Made by a program: the position numbers and the translations under genes | Notes under the pieces: generated by a model | The model's database searches: none | Told to the model about the DNA's origin: nothing | What the model saw: the letters and a program-made list of their open reading frames with translations, nothing else | Source: DASVSL01 sp036388095 | GTDB lineage: Bacteria > Patescibacteriota > Saccharimonadia > Saccharimonadales > Saccharimonadaceae | Assembly: GCA_036388095.1 (NCBI GenBank) | Contig: DASVSL010000091.1 | Location: 1-5,124 of the forward strand | Reading direction: 5' to 3' | Length of the DNA: 5,124 nucleotides | In this document: positions 1 to 5,124 of the stretch, one piece after another | How the letters are laid out: each line of letters opens with the position of its first letter | How positions within the stretch are numbered: the stretch's first letter is position 1

Positions 1-3000
1 ACTGGAACCTGCCCTGATTGCCGGGGCCGGGTATGCCGTACTCGTCATAGGTGTTGACCGCGGTCCGGTTTCCCCGGCAATCGGCAAGGCCGATGATCGA
101 TCCCTGATGATCGGTGTGCAGGAAGCGGGTGCCCTGGCAACTGAGTTGGCCGCCCTCGTCCTGAAATACAGGCTCGTCCTGCCCTGCAAACATGTAGCGC
201 CGCAGCATCGTGCCCGAACCGTCATATTCAGCTGCGAGTTGGTCGCCGTCGTACAGGAACTGCGTCGTCCCGAACGCGCCACCCGAGGTCTGCCACAGCC
301 GCCCCAGCGGGTCGTAGGCGAGCGAGGCGGTTCTGGCGCCGCTTACCTGCACCAGCCGGTTCTCCGCGTCGTAGACGAAGTTGGTCGAGCCATCAGAGGT
401 CAGGTTCCCGTTCGCGTCGTAGCCGAACGAGGCAGGGCCACCGGTCGTGTACTGGTTCAGCCCGTTGACCGCATAGGCACGACTGAGGTTCACATAGCCC
501 TTGAACCCGTAATCGTCGTTGCTCCTGGAGCGGCTCACCATCTGGCCTGCCGGGTTGTAGGTGAAGGCCGACGTCGTGTTGCCGACGTTGCTGGCGAAGC
601 GCTGATCCTGGTTGATCAGCCGCGAGATGCCGTCATAGTTGTAGCCGGTGTAGCTGCTGCCGCGATCGACGTCGCTGCGCTGCCCCGCCGCAGTGTAGGT
701 GATCGCCAGAAACGGCGTAGCCGTGCTCTGGCCTGCCAGAGTCCACGATGCGTTCTTCAGCCGATCCAACCCGTCATAACCCATGTCGAAATGCACGCCA
801 TCGGGGTGCAGCACCTGGGTGCGGTTGCCATTCGCGTCATACTGGTAGGACAAGGTCCGCGTATAGCCGCCCATCGCGGTCGTGCTGGTCAGAACCCGTC
901 CCAAGCCATCATAGGCGTTGGTCACGCCTTCCCCGGTGGCACTGTCGAAGCGCGCATAGGCCTGCAGGCCGCGCAGGTCGTAGCCGTAGAAGACGTCGCG
1001 GGTCGCAGCCGCAGGTGGGCAGGCGCCCACCTGGGTCGACGCGCAGCCATCGGGCACGACCTTGGACGTCATCCGGTTCAGGGCATCGTAGGCAAACGCC
1101 AGCACCCGTCCATCGCGCTTGCGCAACTCCGTCCGGTTGCCGTTCGCGTCATAGCCGTATGCCTCGTAATCGGTGGTGCTCGCGGCACCCGCCGCCGCCA
1201 GCGCAGCGGCCTGATCGGCCGGGCTGTAGCTCGTCACTCGCGCCGCCACGGGAAAGTGCCACTCCTTCAGGCGATCAAAGCCGTCATAGACCATCTTCGC
1301 TCGGCCGCCGTTCGCGTCGATCACGAACTCCCGCTTGCCGTTCAGGGTGTAGCTGTAGGTCGCATAGGCCTGCTCCAGCGGCGTCCCCACCGCGCGACGC
1401 ACCTGGATGAGCTGGCCAGCCGCGTCATACTCGTTCTTGGTAATACGGTCGGAACCCTTCGGGCCATTGAGTTGCGGCTTGCACGCATCGGTCTGACCAT
1501 CCCACTGCGCTGGATCCATCCGGACCGCCGCGCACTCCAGCCGACCAGCTGTATCATAACTAAAGTGACTTACCCTTTGAGCGGTTGATGCTCCATCATA
1601 AACCCGCTCGGCCACTCTCAGCCCAGTCGAATTCGAATATTCGGTGTCTATACGTTGGTTAACAGTCATGGAGTTGAGATCGTTTAGCGAGGTTCCTGAA
1701 GTGGTACCGCTCAGCTTCGACTCTACTTGACCGTCAACACCGTAGATTGTTTTTACCGCCGGACGAATGAACGGTGCAGCCCCGTCAGCGTCGGAACTGA
1801 TCGATCCGATTTCATTACGATCTGAATCGTAAAATCTGTATATCCGATCGTCGATGTCAGATCTGGGGCCGTTCTCAACTACGAGATTGCCATAGTCGTC
1901 ATATTCGAAGGTTTTCTTGGAAAGAACATATCCGTCGCCTTCCATGACCGTGATCGCGCTCACGAGCAAGTTACTACCTGCATAGTCGGTTTTGGTTATG
2001 ATTTCCGCTTTGGTTCCCACACAGCTGTCAAGAGTTCTATCTATGCAGTAGGATACGGTCGTAGGCCGCCATACTGATGGCTGAGCCGCCAGGCTGCCAT
2101 TCGCCATCTTAATGTAAGGTGTCATCTGCTGATAACTATATCGAGCTTTAGCTGCCACTCCTCCCACAGCCGCTTTCGTTTCTGACTTGATGCCGCCATG
2201 GTCATAATATTCGTAAAGAGTCTGCAAGCCGGTCTCTGCGCCATAGGACGCAGAGAAAAACGCGACCGGCTTATTACATGTCGTGATATTGGAGCAAGTC
2301 TCTGGGTATTCGGCTTTCATGATCATCTTCTGATTGCTGCCTCCTGAGACTGCTCTTGGCAAGAACGAAGACTTTTTAATATTGGATCGAGCGTCGTACT
2401 CATATTCGATATAGTCATCACTGGCGACGCCGCCCAAGACAGGATCTTTGGAAGTCGTGCTGTATGATGCACCGGGCAGGACTAGCTTCGTTATATCTCC
2501 AGTACTATTATAGTCGACAGTCGAGGTCGTTGCTCCTACTTCATTCACTGATTGCACTACTCGGGCCTCTTCTGGCCACCAAACCAGCTTTTTTGCCCCG
2601 GCGTTACCGTACACCGTATACCACAACCCTCGATAGTCGAAAGGCTGACCATCACTGACATAGTTAGTGGAATAGCTCTTGCTGATATTTCCTCTTTTGA
2701 ATGAGTAAACCCGGTTTTGGTATTTCGACGGATAGGGAGAACCCGAGTTCACATTGTCATATCGATTAGCTTGATATTCGGAAACGACTCCCCTTGGAGA
2801 CTTAACTTTGAAGTAAGCCGTTGACGCGTCTGAATTACCTGTCACGATAAAAGTATTTCCGCGGGTGTCTTTTAATTCTGAAAATAGAGGGTACTTTGTT
2901 AACGTGCGGCAGGTATCGTTGGTTGGATCGCAATAGTCTCTTCCAATATTGATAAACTGGTAAGCATCGACTGAATATGGGTTATTCCAGTAAGTCTTCA

Positions 3001-3595
3001 ACAGCCACCCGAGACTGGACTTGACAGCAGTCCTGTTTTTATTAGCGTCGTAATAATACGACAGAACCTCGCCGTCTGGCTTTACGACCTCTGTTACCTG
3101 ACCAGAATCCGACTGCACGCCGACGCCGTTAGCTAGCGACTTACTATAGACTACCCTAGTTCCGTCCCGCGACGTATAGGTGCATGATATATTAATGCAT
3201 GAAAAAGATCCCTTGCCTCCTCTATACGGCTGATATACGCCATTTGTTAACTTGAATCTGTTGGACATATTTCCATAGCTTACCAGCATATGCTCTTCGG
3301 CTACTGTCTCGACAAATGCTGGGCTTGATCTGTAATTTAGCGCGCCAGTAAACTCGTCGCGGGCATAGTTTGGGTTGCCGGCTGCCGAAAGGCTGACCTC
3401 TCGTGTGACAGACATGCCACTGGTAGCGGTGCCAATACCCATACTTGATATGTTCAATAACACCGTGCCGCCCATCAACTCTACGCCGCTATCATCCACT
3501 ACCATTGCAAGAGGCGGTGGCGGCACACCCTGCGACCAAGCAGGTGACGATATTGCCACAACCCCATACTTGATCGCGAACCGCAGATTAGCCAT
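1..3595 (-). CDS. RHS/YD-repeat protein, exported, C-terminus beyond window (partial)
   Basis: The frame is open from ATG at 3595 to the window edge: 1198 whole codons with no internal stop, checked codon by codon. The start is set by an in-frame TGA at 3605-3607 and a GAGG motif 7 bases upstream of the ATG. Residues 1-21 resemble a signal peptide (basic start, short hydrophobic run, possible cut after AWS). VDDSGVEL at 33-40 resembles the N-terminal motif of sphingomonad RHS proteins. A lone early repeat, YDANKN, is at 182. Canonical YD repeats run from Y680 to Y1183, and YDEYGIPGPGNQGRFQ at the edge is the usual lead-in to the RHS-associated core. All 14 cysteines fall in seven local pairs. 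RHS proteins form large beta-repeat shells or filaments at the cell surface, and many carry a variable C-terminal toxin. That end is not visible, so toxin activity is unproven. The first 670 codons are clearly lower in GC than the rest. Confidence 0.93.
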   Translation of the reverse strand, partial: MANLRFAIKYGVVAISSPAWSQGVPPPPLAMVVDDSGVELMGGTVLLNISSMGIGTATSGMSVTREVSLSAAGNPNYARDEFTGALNYRSSPAFVETVAEEHMLVSYGNMSNRFKLTNGVYQPYRGGKGSFSCINISCTYTSRDGTRVVYSKSLANGVGVQSDSGQVTEVVKPDGEVLSYYYDANKNRTAVKSSLGWLLKTYWNNPYSVDAYQFINIGRDYCDPTNDTCRTLTKYPLFSELKDTRGNTFIVTGNSDASTAYFKVKSPRGVVSEYQANRYDNVNSGSPYPSKYQNRVYSFKRGNISKSYSTNYVSDGQPFDYRGLWYTVYGNAGAKKLVWWPEEARVVQSVNEVGATTSTVDYNSTGDITKLVLPGASYSTTSKDPVLGGVASDDYIEYEYDARSNIKKSSFLPRAVSGGSNQKMIMKAEYPETCSNITTCNKPVAFFSASYGAETGLQTLYEYYDHGGIKSETKAAVGGVAAKARYSYQQMTPYIKMANGSLAAQPSVWRPTTVSYCIDRTLDSCVGTKAEIITKTDYAGSNLLVSAITVMEGDGYVLSKKTFEYDDYGNLVVENGPRSDIDDRIYRFYDSDRNEIGSISSDADGAAPFIRPAVKTIYGVDGQVESKLSGTTSGTSLNDLNSMTVNQRIDTEYSNSTGLRVAERVYDGASTAQRVSHFSYDTAGRLECAAVRMDPAQWDGQTDACKPQLNGPKGSDRITKNEYDAAGQLIQVRRAVGTPLEQAYATYSYTLNGKREFVIDANGGRAKMVYDGFDRLKEWHFPVAARVTSYSPADQAAALAAAGAASTTDYEAYGYDANGNRTELRKRDGRVLAFAYDALNRMTSKVVPDGCASTQVGACPPAAATRDVFYGYDLRGLQAYARFDSATGEGVTNAYDGLGRVLTSTTAMGGYTRTLSYQYDANGNRTQVLHPDGVHFDMGYDGLDRLKNASWTLAGQSTATPFLAITYTAAGQRSDVDRGSSYTGYNYDGISRLINQDQRFASNVGNTTSAFTYNPAGQMVSRSRSNDDYGFKGYVNLSRAYAVNGLNQYTTGGPASFGYDANGNLTSDGSTNFVYDAENRLVQVSGARTASLAYDPLGRLWQTSGGAFGTTQFLYDGDQLAAEYDGSGTMLRRYMFAGQDEPVFQDEGGQLSCQGTRFLHTDHQGSIIGLADCRGNRTAVNTYDEYGIPGPGNQGRFQ
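47..1558 (-). repeat. YD-repeat array of the RHS protein
   Basis: Protein-level tandem repeats of the YDxxGxL/R type. Tyrosines starting YD motifs are at residues 680, 723, 770, 815, 836, 872, 895, 919, 940, 987, 1059, 1075, 1094, 1115, 1124 and 1183. Variants include YDTAGRL, YDAAGQL, YDGFDRL, YDANGNR (815 and 919), YDALNRM, YDGLGRV, YDGLDRL, YDANGNL, YDAENRL and YDPLGRL. Spacing is irregular, from 9 to 72 residues, as in other RHS proteins. In DNA the YDANGN units share near-identical stretches, for example around 821-841 and 1133-1153. Repeats of this type fold as successive beta-hairpins that wrap into a shell in known RHS and TcC structures. Confidence 0.92.
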
Positions 3596-3602
3596 TAAGC
3601 TG

Positions 3603-3606
3603 CCTC
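3603..3606 (-). promoter_or_regulatory. Ribosome binding site of the RHS gene
   Basis: GAGG on the minus strand, 7 bases before the ATG at 3595. It overlaps the in-frame TGA at 3605-3607 that closes the frame upstream. It therefore supports 3595 as the start over the later methionines at residues 31 and 41. Confidence 0.7.
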
Positions 3607-3625
3607 AATATATGTGAAATCTGCT

Positions 3626-4028
3626 CTATCTAGCGATAGGTTCGATATAGATCGAGCGAAACGCCGGTCCTGTACGGTTCATATGCTTAAGTGTACCGCC
3701 GTCAGAAATGCTGCAACCAGTGATGGGAATGATCGTGAAGCCATTGAGCGACACCTTCATGACGGCGACCCAGTAACCCCGTCGGCCACCGTATCGCATC
3801 CGTTAACGGCCTTGCGATTATTCTATCGTGCCTAAGTGCGTTCGTCGTCGCAATGCTCATCGTGCTCGCAGTCAATCGGCCCATCGTGCTATATCTGTAG
3901 GTCACCGTCTCAGCCGCGGCCGCGGACGCGGACGCTGGCAGCGTCGCTAGCACATCAACGAGGGTAACCCGCGCCATTTGCTGATCCGCGGGCGCCGCCG
4001 TGCAGGTTGCAACCCTGGTCCGTCTCAT
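3626..4028 (-). pseudogene. Frameshifted remnant of a small exported YD-repeat protein preceding the RHS gene
   Basis: Three blocks in the order expected for one protein lie in three different minus-strand frames. Block 1, in the frame starting at ATG 4028, has an alanine-rich export-like stretch and then ETVTYRYSTMGRL (about 3873-3911). Block 2, in another frame at 3763-3822, reads NNRKAVNGCD...VTGSP and is preceded by a damaged stretch resembling TYDAANNR. Block 3, in the third frame at 3722-3769, reads VAVMKVSLNGFTIIPI, and that frame closes with TAG at 3626-3628. From memory, sphingomonad RHS genes are often preceded by a small protein with an AETVTYxYDALGRL start and a VxVxPLNGFTxIPI end, and this looks like a decayed copy. 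Its role is unknown. The block-1 frame alone would give a 108-residue product from ATG 4028, ending at 3702 with an unrelated tail. A GGGAG motif precedes ATG 4028. The gap to the RHS start is 30 bases, suggesting one transcript. Sequencing errors are an alternative explanation for the frame changes. Confidence 0.72.
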
Positions 4029-4038
4029 CCTGCTATTT

Positions 4039-4043
4039 CTCCC
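4039..4043 (-). promoter_or_regulatory. Ribosome binding site of the small remnant gene
   Basis: GGGAG on the minus strand, 10 bases before the ATG at 4028. It favours this start over the upstream in-frame ATG at 4124 and the later methionine inside the export-like region. The spacing is slightly long. Confidence 0.45.
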
Positions 4044-4079
4044 GTGAAAATGAAACATCGGCCTTCCCACTCTTGGTAG

Positions 4080-4109
4080 AAGAGGCCAGCCAGCATGCTC
4101 GCTGTCAAG
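4080..4109 (-). promoter_or_regulatory. Weak candidate promoter for the remnant and RHS gene
   Basis: The minus strand has CTTGACA (-35 like, ending at 4103), matching the alphaproteobacterial CTTGAC element. A 17-base spacer leads to CCTCTT at 4080-4085, a poor -10 match. It lies about 50-80 bases upstream of ATG 4028, inside the only sizeable gap before the leftward genes. Only the -35 half is convincing. Confidence 0.25.
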
Positions 4110-4156
4110 CCGCGACTGCGCCAAACGCCGCGTTTTTCAATATGATTGCTGAGCCT

Positions 4157-4174
4157 TGACCTCCTCCCTGTTTT
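4157..4174 (+). repeat. Probable left inverted repeat of the IS
   Basis: TGACCTCCTCCCTGTTTT has the 5'-TG end typical of the IS3 family and resembles recalled left ends of related elements that start TGACCTGCCCCC. The matching right end lies outside the window, so the repeat itself is unverified and its length is approximate. Confidence 0.5.
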
Positions 4175-4221
4175 TTATCGAGTTTGAGCGAGAGTTTTCC
4201 GCCCCTGTAGAGCCTTTGGGC

Positions 4222-4227
4222 AAGGAG
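4222..4227 (+). promoter_or_regulatory. Ribosome binding site of the IS transposase
   Basis: AAGGAG, 7 bases before the ATG at 4235. It is a near-perfect Shine-Dalgarno match and fixes the start of the transposase. Confidence 0.8.
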
Positions 4228-4234
4228 CTGGGAC

Positions 4235-5124
4235 ATGAAGAAGACGAGGCACACCGACGAGCAGATCGCGCTCGCGTTGAAGCACGCGGAGACGGGTACG
4301 GCGGTGGCTGAGGTGATCCGCCGGATCGGGATCTTGGAGCAGACGTTCTACCGTTGGAAGAAGGTTTATAGCGGGTTGGGCGTCGGCGAGCTGCGGCGCC
4401 TGAAGCTGCTCGAGGAGGAGAACCGCAAGTTCAAGCAGCTGGTCACGCACCTGAGCCTGAACAAGCACATCCTGCAGGGATGCTCTCGAAAGAATGCCCT
4501 GATGCCTGGACGACGGCGCGAGCTCGTCGCGCACGTTCAGGCGTCTCACGGTGTCAGCGAGCGGCGCAGTTGCCTGGCGCTGGGCGTCGACCGGTCGTCG
4601 GTGCGCTACGTATCGCATCGGCCGGATCAGGCGCCGCTGATGCTGCGCATCCGTGATCTGGCGGCGACGCGGACGCGGTACGGGTACTTCAGGATCTACA
4701 TCCTGCTGCGCAGGGATGGCTGGCTGGTGAACCACAAACGCGTCTTTCGGCTCTACCGGGATGATGGACTGAGCCTTCGGCTCAAGAAGCCCAGACGCAA
4801 CGTCAGCGCCGCCAACCGCGACCGGCAGTCAGCGGCCGCGGCGGCAAACGAGATGTGGTCGATGGACTTCGTCTCGGACGCGCTGTTCGACGGCCGGCGG
4901 TTGCGGGCGCTGACGGTGGTTGATGCGTTCACCCGCGAGGCGCTGGCGATCGACGTCGACCAGGGCATCAAGGACGAACAGGTGATTGAAGCGATGACGC
5001 GCATCACGCTGTCACGCGGAGCACCCAAAAGCATCCGGGTGGACAATGGGCCAGAGTTCATCTCGAAGGCACTCGACCGCTGGGCATACGAGAACGGCGT
5101 CACGCTGGACTTCAGCCGCCCGGG
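4235..5124 (+). CDS. IS3-family transposase, orfA and orfB fused in one frame (partial at 3' end)
   Basis: It catalyses cut-and-join steps of IS transposition. One frame runs from ATG 4235 to the window edge, 296 codons plus two bases, without a stop. Residues 5-45 are the OrfA helix-turn-helix region (TDEQIALALKHAE ... TFYRWKKVY). Residues 52-80 form the leucine-zipper-like segment (LRRLKLLEEENRKFKQL), with F66 at a heptad position where leucine is usual. The OrfB part begins about M90 (MPGRRRELV), continues with YGYFRIYILLRRDGW (149-163) and VNHKRVFRLYR, and enters the DDE integrase core. The first catalytic Asp is probably D211 (WSMDF) and the second D270 (VDNGPEF). The catalytic Glu would lie beyond the window. 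Usually orfA ends in a stop and orfB is one base back, joined by -1 frameshifting; here the two are in phase. Removing one G from the run at 4477-4479 would restore an orfA stop TGA at 4500-4502 overlapping the ATG at 4502. Whether the copy is active cannot be told. Confidence 0.9.
   Translation, partial: MKKTRHTDEQIALALKHAETGTAVAEVIRRIGILEQTFYRWKKVYSGLGVGELRRLKLLEEENRKFKQLVTHLSLNKHILQGCSRKNALMPGRRRELVAHVQASHGVSERRSCLALGVDRSSVRYVSHRPDQAPLMLRIRDLAATRTRYGYFRIYILLRRDGWLVNHKRVFRLYRDDGLSLRLKKPRRNVSAANRDRQSAAAAANEMWSMDFVSDALFDGRRLRALTVVDAFTREALAIDVDQGIKDEQVIEAMTRITLSRGAPKSIRVDNGPEFISKALDRWAYENGVTLDFSRP

Larger units (their letters stand above)
4157..5124 (+). mobile_element. IS3-family insertion sequence, left part (right end beyond window)
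   Basis: A terminal-type sequence starting TGACCTCC at 4157 is followed after a 78-base leader by a transposase gene reading toward the window edge. Protein content (helix-turn-helix, leucine zipper, integrase core with WSMDF and VDNGPEF) places it in the IS3 family. The group is probably near IS407/IS51, but this is from memory. The right inverted repeat and the target duplication cannot be seen, so the exact left boundary is inferred from the TG end and the distance to the gene. The element reads away from the leftward RHS gene. Confidence 0.85.

Noticed and set aside
748..1410. A 220-codon open frame on the + strand rich in Arg, Ser, Pro and His.
   Set aside because: Out-of-phase shadow of the GC-rich YD-repeat block; low-complexity composition and no domain.
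1342..1557. A 71-codon frame on the minus strand.
   Set aside because: Lies within the RHS gene in another frame and has no recognisable domain.
107..1588. A 493-codon open frame on the + strand.
   Set aside because: It is the codon-aligned antisense of the RHS gene. It stays open only because that part of the RHS gene has no TTA, CTA or TCA codons, and its product is a repeating VRVVAE-like artefact of YDANGN codons.
3182..3203. Inverted repeat TGCAT...ATGCA around an AT-rich core.
   Set aside because: It lies within RHS codons for the CINISC loop and is explained by two similar Ser-Cys codon pairs; no sign of an operator.
3375..3617. A short + strand frame opposite the RHS start.
   Set aside because: Antisense to the RHS signal-peptide region, with no ribosome site or recognisable domain.
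4123..4137. A small hairpin, AAACG-CCG-CGTTT followed by T, as a possible terminator.
   Set aside because: The stem is only 5 base pairs with a short T run; too weak, and no gene reading rightward ends just before it.
4156..4184. TTGACC at the IS boundary as a -35 box for the transposase.
   Set aside because: No acceptable -10 hexamer at 16-18 bases (CGAGTT or TCGAGT), and the first T lies outside the inferred element.
4175..5103. Two minus-strand frames (4175-4735 and 4753-5103).
   Set aside because: Both are opposite the clearly recognisable IS3-type transposase and have no domain of their own.

Overview
The window looks like accessory DNA from a sphingomonad (Alphaproteobacteria, Sphingomonadales). 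The evidence is a large RHS/YD-repeat protein whose wording (SYDTAGRLECAAVRM, YTLNGKR, YDGFDRL, YDLRGLQ, YDEYGIPGPGNQGRFQ) matches, from memory, the RHS proteins common in Sphingomonas, Sphingobium and Novosphingobium. GC-rich coding and an IS3-family transposase of a type frequent in these genomes agree with this. The assignment rests on recalled family resemblance, not on a search.

Positions 1-3595, minus strand: one uninterrupted reading frame of 1198 codons that leaves the window at position 1. It encodes an exported RHS-repeat protein: a probable signal peptide, a divergent lower-GC N-terminal half, then a GC-rich block of canonical YD repeats reaching the start of the RHS-associated core. 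The C-terminus, including any variable tip or toxin and any immunity gene, lies outside the window to the left. This gene occupies 70 % of the window, and the + strand frames opposite it are shadows.

Positions 3626-4028, minus strand: directly upstream of the RHS gene, with a 30-base gap, is the remnant of a small exported YD-repeat protein. Three recognisable blocks survive in three different reading frames, so it is read as a frameshifted pseudogene of the small partner gene that often precedes sphingomonad RHS genes.

Positions 4029-4156: a short intergenic stretch with a weak candidate promoter firing left into the remnant and the RHS gene.

Positions 4157-5124, plus strand: the left end of an IS3-family insertion sequence, cut by the window edge. 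Its orfA and orfB parts are in one continuous frame, apparently because of one extra G, instead of the usual two frames joined by -1 frameshifting.

Together this is an RHS locus whose accessory gene has decayed and which has an insertion sequence next to its upstream region. No RNA gene or CRISPR array was seen. I found no convincing new biological system; the most informative points are the mosaic composition of the RHS gene, its all-paired cysteines, the three-frame remnant, and the fused transposase frame.
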